A program made the position numbers and the translations under genes. Under the pieces are notes generated by a model. That model ran no database searches and was not told the DNA's origin. It saw only the letters and a program-made list of their open reading frames with translations. This document shows, piece after piece, positions 48,927-59,611 of a stretch of DNA of 64,000 bases; the stretch's first letter is position 1; every line of letters starts with the position of its first letter. The stretch spans positions 132,497,001-132,561,000 of the forward strand of contig JASDFA010000010.1 of NCBI GenBank assembly GCA_035772735.1. Reading direction: 5' to 3'. The DNA comes from Datura wrightii. Its lineage: Eukaryota > Streptophyta > Magnoliopsida > Solanales > Solanaceae.

Positions 48927-50050
48927 TGTCCGCAAGAAGGATGGCTCTCTTAATATGTGCATTGACTATCAACAATTGAATAAAGTTACCATCAAGAATA
49001 GATATCCTCTTCCCAGGATTGATGATATGCTTGACCAACTTCAGGGTGCTAAGTGCTTTTCGAAGGTAGACCTCAGATCCGGATACCATCAGCTCAGGGT
49101 TTCGGAGAGTGACATCCCGAAGATGGCCTTCACAACTCAGTATGGTCATTATGAGTTTGTAGTTATGTCTTTTGGACTAACAAATACTCCTGCACCTTTT
49201 ATGGATTTGATGAATAGGGTTTTCAAGCCATACATGGATATGTTCGTGATTGTATTCATAGATGACATCCTGATATACTCTCGAAGCGAGGAGGAGCATG
49301 CCGCTCATTTGAGGGTCATGCTACAGACACTTATGGATCGCCAGTTGTATGCTAAATTCTGTAAATGCGAGTTTTGGTTCAATTCTGTGGCATTTTTGGG
49401 TCATGTCGTGTCAAGTGAGGGTGTTCAGGTAGACTCTCAAAAGATAGAAGTGGTGAAGAATTGGCCTAGACAGGTAAATCCTTTGATTATTAGGAGTTTC
49501 TTGGGTTTAGCTGGTTATTATCAGAGATTTTCTGAGGGGTTTTCATCTGTTGTAGCACTGTTGACCAAATTGACCCAAAAGAAGGTGAAGTTTCAATGGT
49601 CGAAGGCTTATGAGAGGAGCTTCCTAGAGTTGAAGACTCAACTCTCCCTAACACCAGTGTTAACCTTACCTGAGGTTACTGATGGGTTTGTGGTATATTG
49701 TGATGCTTCGAGGATCAGTCATGGCCGTGTATTGAGGCAGCATGGCATAGTTATAACATATGCTTCCAGGCAGCTGATGGTTCATGAAAAGAATTATCCA
49801 ACTCATGATCTTGAATTGGCGTGGTAGTATTTTCCTTGAAGATTTGGAGATACTATTTGTATAGGGTCCACGTAGATATGTTTATGGACCACAAAAGCAT
49901 ACAATACATTTTTACCCAAAAGGATCAAAATCTGCATCAAAGACGGTGGTTGGAACTACTCAAAGATTATGATATGAGTGTCCTTTACCGTCCGGGCAAG
50001 GCTAATGTGGTAGTAGACGCTATTACTAGGCTTTCTATTGAGAGTGTGTC
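48927..50050 (+). pseudogene. Reverse transcriptase and RNase H, element F/G
   Basis: This is the best preserved polymerase here: 290 codons open at 48955-49827. FIDD lies at 49255-49266, SGYHQL near 49080, LGLAGYYQRF near 49505, YCDAS near 49700 and THDLEL near 49800. A one-base frameshift near 49820 moves RNase H into the next frame, where VLYRPGKANVVVD is readable near 49985. The first part of RT is deleted, so the enzyme is dead. Confidence 0.9.
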
Positions 50051-51590
50051 CTATGTAGATGAGGGGAGGAAGGAGCTGGCGAAGGATGTGCATCGACTTA
50101 CACGGTTGGGAGTTCGTTTGGTTGACTCGACCATTGGTGGTGTTATTATTCAGAACAGATCAGAATCATCCTTGGTAACTGATGTAAAAGCTAGACAAGA
50201 CGAGGATCCTATCTTGGTGAAGTTAAAGAAAGTTGTTCAGAATAAAAAGGCGGAGGTCTTCTCCAAAAGGGGAGATGGTGTGCTCCGAAATCAGGGTCAA
50301 TTGTGTGTACCGGATATTGATGATTTGAGAGATCGAATGTTGCACGAGGCTCATGGATCCAGATACTCCATACATCCAGGTGCAACCAAGATGTATCGTG
50401 ACCTACGGGAAATCTATTGGTGGAATGGCATGAAGAAGGACATTGCTGAATTTGTGGCTAAGTGCGCAAATTGTCAACAGGTGAAAGTGGAGCATTAAAG
50501 ATAGGGAGGTGTACTTTAAGACATCGGTATTCCTACTTGGAAGTGGGAGGAGATCAATATGGACTTCATCACAGGGTTGCTTCACACTCGTCGATAGTAT
50601 GACTCCATTTGGGTGGTCGTGGACAGGTTGACCAAAGCCGCTTAATTTCTACTAGTAAAAACTACTGATTCAGCGGAGGATTTTGCTAAATTATACATTC
50701 CGGAGTTAGTTCGGTTTCATTGAGTGCCCTTTTCCATCATATCAGATAGAGGTACCCAGTTTACCTCCCAGTTTTGGAGATCATTTCAAAAGGGACTTGG
50801 TACTTAGGTCAAGCTTAGCACAGCATTTCAACTGCAAATAGATGGCCAGACTGAGCGGACAATTTAGACTCTCGAGGATATGTTGAGACTGTGTGTCATT
50901 GACTTCAAAGGTAGTTGGGATGATCATTGTCTCTCATTAAGTTTACGTATGACAACAACTACCATTCCAGCATTCAGATGGCTCCGTTTGAGGCTCTCTA
51001 TGGGCAAAGATGTAGATCACTTATTGGTTGGTTTGAAGTCGGTGAAGCTATGATGATAGGGCCAGATTCAGTCCATGAGGTCATGGAGAAGGTTCAGCAT
51101 ATATGGAACAGGTTGAAAAAAGCTCAGAGTCGCCAGAAGTCCTATGTGGATGTGAGGAGGAGAGAACTTGAGTTTGAAGTCGATGATTGGGTGTTTCTAA
51201 AGGTGTCTCCCATGAAGGGAGTGGTGAGGTTCGGAAAGAAAGGAAAACTCAGTCCCTGATATGTTGGCCCATACCAGATTGTGAAACGGGTTGGCATGGT
51301 AGCATATGAGTTGGAGTTGCCCTCAGAATTATCATGTATCGCTCTTAAAGAATTGTTCAAGTGATCCAACTCTAGTTGTTCCGGTGGACAGTGTCGATGT
51401 GAAAGACAGCCTTAGTTATGAAGAGGTTCCGGTGGAGATACTGGATTGGCAGGTTTGTAAGATAAGGAACAAAGAAGTAGCTTCAGTTTAGGTTTTATAG
51501 AGAAATTAGCATGTTGAGGGAGCTAAGTGGGAAGCCGAAGCAGATATGATGGCTAAATACCTGCATTTATTCCCTTTCGACTCAGTTTTA
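50051..51590 (+). pseudogene. Integrase and chromodomain-like tail, element F/G
   Basis: The zinc domain is complete: H in HEAHGSRYSIHPG near 50345 and CANCQQ near 50465. The core keeps all three catalytic residues by translation: MDFITG, SDRGTQF and GQTERTI (Glu), though stops fall between them. VDDWVFLKVSPMKG and a GPY motif lie near 51180-51290, and the tail (EVASV, AEADMMAKYLHLF) extends to about 51575. Confidence 0.85.
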
Positions 51591-51810
51591 GCTTGAGGTA
51601 TTAGTTTCTTACTTAATAATCTATTCAGTTTCATGTTCAGCTCATGTACCCTAGTTTTTTTCATGTAAATGGATGTATGTGTGGTTCGGGAATTCAGTTC
51701 AGTCAGGTAGTTCAAATTGAAGTCAATCACTCCATCAGTTTTCAACATGTATGTTCAGTATTTGAGTATGATGATTGAATTTCTCTATTTTTCTATATGA
51801 TTTTCAAATA

Positions 51811-51842
51811 TTCGAGGACAGATGTTCCTAAAGGGGAGATAT
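51811..51842 (+). promoter_or_regulatory. Motif and polypurine tract before the F 3' LTR
   Basis: TTCGAGGACAGATGTTCCT and then AAAGGGGAGATAT precede the LTR start TGTTATACCCC at 51843. Confidence 0.8.
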
Positions 51843-54047
51843 TGTTATACCCCAAAAGCCCTAAGATCATACCAGAGAGTTAAAATAGAGAAAATAGGAT
51901 TTTCTGCACCAGGTCACAGGACGAGTCATCTAGTGACCCGTCATGAACCCCATGAGTCATTAAGTGACTCGTGGGGAGAGGCTGGGACTTGGTTAAGATT
52001 TTACGTTTAGAGTGACCACGGGAGGTGACCACGAGTTATGGTCAGCGCCATGGCCTATTAAGTCATCCGTGGTCAAGAGAGATTGGTGGATCAAGGAATC
52101 TGGGCAGTGCACCTAATAGGTCCTCACCATGACTCGTCGGGTACACCACAAGTTGTGGTGTCCCCCGTGGTGACCCCCAGGTGATTTTAGGCAGTTCCAT
52201 GATGAAGGCAGACCATGAGTTGTGGCCAGTGATGACGACTCGTCCAGTTCCTCATTGGGACTGGCAGTCTATTTTTCCCTGCAAGTTTATTAAGGGCTTT
52301 TCATAATTCCTATGTTTCTAAGGCCTAAATTACATCGTTTTAAGGTCAGAATGGAGTGTTTTAAGAAGGGTTAATTCATTCTAAGCCTATCCTAATTCTT
52401 GCATGCAAGCTTAGAGGTTAGAGAGGTGATCAAGGCTAGTTCTTCAAAGTTCTTCCTCAATTCTCTTTAGGAAATCAAGGAAGTGTGAAACTTAGATCAC
52501 TTCAGGTATGTAAGGCTATGAATGGGTGCAATTGTCCATACCCATGCCCAATTCCCTCTCAATACATGATGTTCTAATGTATGATTCCATGGAGTTTTTA
52601 CCCAATGCATGAATTCCTAAATTTGAATCATGGGTATGATCTAAGTATGTTTTAAATGATGAATTATGATTAATGAATAGATTTTATAATGTTTTAAATT
52701 ATAAATTATGTTTTCAAGTTTTTCAAACTATGATGCGCATCCATGAATGTTCATGAAATTTGAGATCTATGAGATATATGTTCAAGTATGATGTGATGTT
52801 TATGAAAAAAATATGATTTTGAAATACCCTTGTTTATGTTCAAGTTTTCAAAGTGAATCAAGTTGATTTCAAGTATGTTTAAGTATTCGGCAAGCCCATA
52901 TGATCAAATATGTCTCATGATTTCTTGAATTAGCTTACCACATGATTTTGGAATCAAGATTCCCACTATTTTCAGCTTGTGGTATGGTTTGAGTCAAGGC
53001 TCCTCATGATATGATTTTAGATTATGCATGTATGTTATTATTCAGCTTCATCACTAGATGGTGGCCAACTTTGTTGAAAAACGATGGAGAGCATATGCAT
53101 GTTTTGGGAGTAATGTCTAGCACCGAGTAGGCTAAGGGTTAGTCAACCCTATGTCTCAGAACTACACACCGATGTAGGTATGATCAGATTTTTTGGGACC
53201 TCCTTTGGAGGTTTCCCCTATCCCAAGGGCCTTGAGCTTGATATCGATACTATGGTAGTGCCCTTATCCCTAGCAAGGCTTTGGATGGCTTTGCCCACTT
53301 TAATGTGATAGTTGTGAACACGTAAGCTCTATCATGGTAATGTCAGTTATATGACAAGTCTCCCATTGTTCCTCATGATTTCAGTTATGCATGTACATCA
53401 TTCATTTTATTATGTTTTAAGAAGGTTTGACCCAATGTTCAATTTTACTTATGATTATCAGTTTTCAGCTTTAGGTCATTCGATTCGGTTATGATGTTCA
53501 GTAATGTTCAGATCATGATTTCAGACAATAGCATGCAATCCCTACTCTCATAATCTTATCTTGATTATGTTTTATATTTTGCATGTTTAATGACTTTATT
53601 TACTTAGCGATTTTACTTACCTTGCATACTCGGTACATTCCACGTACTGACCTCATGCTCTATGTTGTCTCATTTTAAGATATAGGATCCTATATCCAGA
53701 CTCCATCCCGCTGCTAGTCATATTCTCGAGGTTTGCTTTCCTCAGCCTCAGTTGGTGAGTCTTCATCTTGCGAGGGCCCTTCTTATCAGTTGTATGTCAT
53801 ATTTTCAGTTCCCATATTTTAGTGAGTTAGTTGGGGGTCTTGTCCCATCAACTCGTCAATGTTAGAGGCTTTTTCGGACATAGTGGTATTCAACACTAGA
53901 CTCATGTACGTAGGATGTTATGTTTTCTTAGACTTCCGCTAGGTTATTCATGATGATCTTCCACTTAATCATGCAATGGGTTGAATTGGAGCATCTCAGG
54001 GTTCCTTCTCCTGTGTCTTGATCCGGGCCTATGTTTGGGTCATGATA
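51843..54047 (+). repeat. Element F 3' LTR
   Basis: 2205 bases, from TGTTATACCCC to GGGTCATGATA (the usual final CA changed to TA). Words like CCACGAGTTATGG and GACTCGTGG lie at 51905-52260. Confidence 0.88.
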
Positions 54048-54052
54048 ATACA
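54048..54052 (+). other. Target-site duplication of element F, right
   Basis: ATACA, matching 37697-37701; element E's RNase H continues from here. Confidence 0.9.
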
Positions 54053-55900
54053 ACACGGTACATTGCGTATGCCTCTAGACAGCTTAAGACTTCCGAGAAG
54101 AATTATCTGATGCATGACCTAGAGTTGGTAGCTGTACTATTTGCTTTGAAGATTTGTAGGCACTATTTGTATAGGGTGCATGTTGATGTGTTCATGGACC
54201 ACAAGAGACTTCAGTACATGTTTACTTAGAAGGACCTGAATTTGCGACAAAGGAGATAGCTAGAGTTCCTCAAGGACTATGACATGAGTGTCCTTTATCA
54301 TCCGGAAAAGGCCAATGTAGTAAAAAATTCTCTGAGTAGGTTGTCCATAGAGAGTTTCTCATATGGAGCATGAAATAGAGGAGTTGGTGAAGGATGTCCA
54401 TAGGCTTGCTTGTTTAGGGGTTCGCGTTACAGGTTCAATGGATGGTGGTGTTATTGTTCAGAATGGGCCGGAGTATTCATTAGCGACGGAGAAAAAGGAA
54501 GGCAATATGAGGATCCTATCCTAGTGAAACTAAAGGAAGCTGTTCAGAATAAAAAAGTGGAGGTTTTCTCCCGGGGGAGATGGTGTACTCCGATATCAGG
54601 GCCGATTGTGTGTGCCGGCTGTAGATGACCTGAGAAAGTGGATGTTAAGCGAGGCTCATGGATCTCAGTACTCTATCTATCCAGGTGGCACCAAGATGTA
54701 CCGTGATCTACAAGAAGTCTATTGGTGGAATGACCTGAAAAAGGACATAGCGGAGTTTCTGGCTAAGTGTCCGAATTGCAAACAGGTGAAGGTTGAGCAT
54801 CAGAATCCTGGAGGTATGCTTCAGGATATTAGCATTCTTACTTGGAAGTGGGAAGAGATAAATATGGACTTCATTACAGGCTTATCTCATACATGCAGAC
54901 AGTATGATTCTATACGGGTGATAGTGGACAGGTTGACCAAATTAGCCCATTTCCTAGCGGTCAAAACTACTGATTTAGCTGAGGAATATTCTAGATTGTA
55001 TATTTGGGAGTTAGTTCTATTGCATGTAGTTCCGTTTTCCATCATCTCAGATAGGGGTACTCAATTCACCTCTCAGTTTTGGAGGTCGTTTCAAAACTGC
55101 CTTTGTATACAGGTAAAGCCTAACATAACTTTTCACCCGCAGACAGATGGTCATACTGAGTGGACCATTCATACTCTTGAGGACATGTTGAGAGCATGTG
55201 CGATTGATTTCAAGGATAGTTGGGATGATCACTTGCCTCTCATCGAGTTTGACTACAATAATAGTTATCTCTCCAGCATTCAGATGGCTCCATTTGAGGC
55301 TCTCTATGGGCGAAGGTATAGATCACCTATTGGATGGTTTGAGGTAGGTGAGGCTACAATGATAGGGCTAGATTTAGTTCATGAGGCCATGTAAAAAGTT
55401 CATCTCATGAAGAAGACGTTCAAAATAACTCAGAGTCATCAGAAATCTTATGCGGATGTTAGGCGGAGAGAGCTAGAGTTTGAGGTAGATGATTGGGCTT
55501 TTATGAACATATCTCCCATGAATAGAGTTATGATATTCAGTAAGAAAGGGAAGCTTAGTCTCTGGTATGTTGGTCCTTATAGAGTTTTGAGGCGTGTTGG
55601 TAAGGTGGCATATGAGTTGGAGCTACCAGCAGAGTTAGCTTCGGTGCACTAGTTTTCTATATATCCCTATTGAAAAGGTGCATTGGTGACCCAGCCCTGG
55701 CTATTCTAGTAAAGAGCATTGGTGTGAAGGATAACTTTTCTTATGAGGAGGTTCCAATTAAGATCCTTGATTGTCAGGTTTGGACGTTGAGGAACAAGGT
55801 AGTAGCTTCGGTAAAGGTTTTATGGAGGACTCAACTTTTTGAGAGAGCTATGTGGGAAGCCGATTAAGATATGATGGCTAAATACCTGCATATTTCCCTT
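54053..55900 (+). pseudogene. RNase H and integrase of element E, right part
   Basis: RNase H resumes with AYASRQLKTSEKNY and HDLELVAVLFALKI. The integrase has a 262-codon open stretch at 54606-55394. There the first zinc His is in SEAHGSQ, but the second (SIHPG) is SIYPG. CPNC follows; the core has MDFITG, SDRGTQFTS and HTEWTIH with the catalytic Glu, so the DDE residues survive. GPY motif (YVGPYRVLRR) near 55570 and tail VVASVKVLW near 55800. Stops near 54228, 54258, 55392 and 55650. Confidence 0.87.
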
Positions 55901-56130
55901 CCGGATCAGTTTCAACATAAGGCACCAGTTTCATCCTAAGTACTCTATTCCGTTTCATGTTAAGTTCATGTCCCTCATTCCATTCATGTCATAGAATGCA
56001 TGTATGTTTCATGAATTCAGTTCAATCATGTATATTAGTCTGGAGTCAGTCACTCTATCAGTTTTCAGCTATAGTGTTCAGTTTTGGGATTGTAGTTCTT
56101 TCCCCAGTCTTCCATTATGCTTAATCTACA

Positions 56131-56162
56131 TTCGATGATGAATGTTTCTAAGGGGAATATAA
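56131..56162 (+). promoter_or_regulatory. Motif and polypurine tract before the E 3' LTR
   Basis: TTCGATGATGAATGTTTCT and then AAGGGGAATATAA precede TGTAACACCCC. Confidence 0.75.
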
Positions 56163-58463
56163 TGTAACACCCCAAAAGTGCCTAAGATCAGACCCGAGAC
56201 TTTCAGTAAGAAATTACACCAGAGCCACCAAAACGACTCAAGGAACGAGTAGTTGTGAGGAACAATGATTCGTTGTGTGCCTCATAGTAAGCCCCCAGTC
56301 AAGGCTTCCTAGAAACAACGAGTCAAGTGACGACTCGTTAGTTCTTACAATGGGTCATCCTAAGGAGGGTCATTAACTGTAGTTCAAAAGAGGGTCAAAT
56401 TTGGTTCAGAGACAATGGAAGGATACCATGACTCATTGGGGCATGTGATAATCCGTAGTATTGATCCATTGGAAGGATTTTAATATTAGGGTAGGTGTGA
56501 TAATGGTAATAACGAGAGGAGTGACGACTCATTGTAGCTTGTGATGATTCATCATGTATAACAGTTGGTGGGGGAAATTAGAAGAGTACCAGAAGCACTC
56601 CAGAAACAACAGGTGGATCCAACGAGTCATCAAGTCTGAAAATGACCCCTTGGATGGGTCATTGTAGCTGACAGTCAATTTTTAATTACATTTTCTTAGG
56701 GGTATTTTTGTAAATTACTAAGCTTATAACTCCTTAATGATATCGTTTTGGTCTTCTTAAATAGTTTTTTAAGGGGTTTAACCTAGCCTAAGTCATCATG
56801 CTCCCATAATTTATTTAGATTTGAATCCTCTTCCAAGATCAAGCTACGGTTCCTTATCAAATTCTCTCCCAGTCTTTCTGGATGTTCAAGGAATGTTTAG
56901 AAATCAATTTACATAGGTATGTAGGGTTATGAATGGGGGGAATTCTTCCACCCTCATGCCCAATTTCAACCCAATTCTATGATTCAAGTCTCTAAGCATG
57001 TCAAATTGAATTCTAGGTTCATTACCCAATTTTCATGAAATATTCCATGTTTTCTCTATGGGTAAGATGCCTTCACGTTTTGATTGATGCTTCATGGCTA
57101 TAAGGGCTTATTTAATCCTCAATTAAATTATTTACTCATGATTTCATGTTTATGAAATTGTGCCCTATTATGCATGATTATGAAATTTAAGCTTATGAGT
57201 CCATGATTTCATGTATGATTAATTAAATTATATTTTACAATAATAATTCATGATTTCTACAAGAACCCTTCATGAATTTATGAATTTTGTATTATGATAA
57301 TTTCCTCAAGTATGCATGGCTTTTATGAATATCAAGTTTAAGATCATGGCCGACTCATGGGCCTACTTTATGGAAGTTCAAGTATCTCAAGCATATTTAT
57401 AATCTCATAATTTCAACTAGCCAATGTACTTCAAATATGTTTCATGATTATGATATGAACACTATATATATTTTGGGAGTAGTATTTAACACCGAGTAGA
57501 CCGAGGTTCCAGCAAACCCAAGTCTCAAAATAACGTGCCAATGTAGCCATGATGGGGTCCTCCACAAGAGTGTCTCACATGCTTGTATGGGCCAACGTGA
57601 GTGATATCATGCCTCTTTCAAGGTCCTACCCTTGGCAAGGTACTAACACCCTCCCAACTAGGGATTTATAGGTCAGGTTCCATGTATTCTCATGTGGGAT
57701 ATTTCGGTTATAAGAATCTCCAACTTTTCCTCATGATTTGAGTTACTCATGTTTATGAATTATTATGTTTTATAGCATGCTTGACCCATTGATAAGTTTA
57801 TGAGCTTTCACTTACAATTTCAAGCATGATAGGTCATATGGTTTCTATTTCTAAACCTTGGATCATTATGTTCTGATTACAGTGAATAGCTTACGAATAT
57901 GTATACTTCGGATTTGTGGCTTTTAGCATGTTGTCCTTACTCTTATGATCTTTTATATTTATATATTGTTTTACTAGAATGTTTTACTTCCCCCGCATAC
58001 TCAGTACATCCAAATTATTGAATGCATACTCTATGTTATATCATCTCATGATATATGTTCGGGTGATCCATCTCAGCCTTGCCATTAGCTTACCCCTACT
58101 CAGACCAGCCAGTTTTCCCTAGTCTTGATGAGTTCTCATCATCCGAGGATATCTATCGGTTTATTTTTTTTCCTTGTTTTAGTTCCAAACATGGAGTTAT
58201 ATGGGGGCTTATCCCAGCAGTTCATCTGTTAGTAAAGGCTTTCATACATAGAGTTAGTATGTTCAGTTTTGCGACTCAGTGTTGTGATATTGTCACTTTT
58301 CTTATGCCTTATGTTATATAGACTTCCGCTTATCCATGCTTATGTTTAATTGCCTCTTAATTATGCTCTTAATCATGCTATGTATGTACCATGAGTTAGC
58401 TTGGAGCCATTCGTGGTTCTAGGTTCCATGTCTCGATCTAGGGTGTCAGCTCAGGTCGTGACG
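56163..58463 (+). repeat. Element E 3' LTR
   Basis: About 2301 bases, from TGTAACACCCC to GTCGTGACG (final A changed to G). Words such as ACGACTCATTG and CAACGAGTC lie in its first 500 bases. It matches 32767-34727 over its right 1960 bases. Confidence 0.87.
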
Positions 58464-59611
58464 ATGTCAGTAGGTTCTAAAAGTATAAGCCTATTTTTAT
58501 CACTACATATGTACAATACATCAAGGAAAAATCAGTGGTCGAGATTGCATGTGAAAGAAGGGATGACAAGACTAATCCTAAAAGACCCAGACATTTTCCT
58601 GCCTCCATAGGGGTCATGTACCTGGCCGCTTTGTGGTAAGGGTGGTGGATAGCCTCTATATATATATATATATGCGCCTCCTAGGTCAGTTAAGACAATC
58701 ATTACATAAAATATAGAAATTTACTCTGGTAAAAACCCTCTCCAAACATATTCCAATTTATTCTTGATGACTTGGGGCCTAGAATCAATGATCTAAAGTT
58801 GAATCAAAGGTTGGGGAGTTAGATTCTTCATCTAAATCATACTTTGGTTGCGTTTCGGGGGAGTTTTGTGGCTGCTTTGTGTTGGGTTGCTAGGTAAGCT
58901 TTTTCCCTTCTTGGTTATTAACTAGGATTCATGTTTGTGTTCGTAGATATTGATAGATCATTGTTTTAAATGTTTCTATAGCTAAATCTATAGAAATTTT
59001 GTCGATTAAGTATTGAATGTGTTTTTTGCGTTGTTAAATCCTTTATAGCTTCATTTTTGGTGTATAAGGTTGTTTTGGGGGCAGAATCTCTTGGATTTAG
59101 TAGCACAGATTCGGAAACGTTTGAGTTATCAATGTAGAGGTATATTAAGGATTTCTTTTTCCTCTTTCCGACATGTTTTTCGTTGAATTCGAGCTCTTGT
59201 TGTTATCGTGTGAAGTTGCTATTTTGTGGTGGGAAAATCTCATCGAAACATGGACTATTGGTTTGATGTTATTGTATAGTTATATTATAGTTGTGTGCTC
59301 GGGTGCTGGATTGGCCAATTATTGTAGGTGAGTGGGACGATAGAACATGTAGAACTTGACTTGTATTGTGACGTTGGTTGTCACCTTGATTCAATTTGGG
59401 GTTGTAGTTATTGATGTTGTATGCCTTTTTTGTATAGTAGTTTTGTGTGACTTGATTGCCTTGAGGCTCAATGGTACTCATGGCTTTGGAGTTGCTCTTG
59501 CATAAGGTTCATGCCTAGGGCTTAGCCGACAAGAGTGGGCTGTAAAATCTTCTCGTGATGGTACAACTTGTGATTAGATAAGGGATTCATTCTATCCTGT
59601 ATTACAGGTAT
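58464..59611. other. Unclassified stretch, LTR-like
   Basis: No coding sequence recognised. It contains a short TA run at 58657-58672 and phrases in the style of LTR 3' halves. No partner copy exists in the window, so its class is unknown. Confidence 0.35.

Larger units (their letters stand above)
37702..54047 (+). mobile_element. Element F: Ty3/gypsy chromovirus inserted in E
   Basis: It is flanked by the 5-base duplication ATACA. 5' LTR 37702-39856, 3' LTR 51843-54047; the two are about 85-88 percent alike by eye, so the insertion is old. A different LTR (G), itself carrying H, lies between the 5' LTR and the internal region. The internal region (gag to integrase) occupies about 47080-51842. 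Whether it belongs to F or to G cannot be settled by eye. Confidence 0.85.
32767..58463 (+). mobile_element. Element E: Ty3/gypsy chromovirus split by element F
   Basis: Parts on the + strand: 5' LTR lacking about its first 330 bases (32767-34727), PBS, gag, protease, RT and the start of RNase H to 37701. After the 16.3 kb insertion F, the rest of RNase H, integrase, polypurine tract and 3' LTR follow to 58463. The join across F restores the RNase H coding order: GTGTTGATACA before F continues as ACACGG after it. All domains carry stops. Confidence 0.9.

Noticed and set aside
58657..58672. TA dinucleotide run
   Set aside because: Short ordinary microsatellite, too small to signify.
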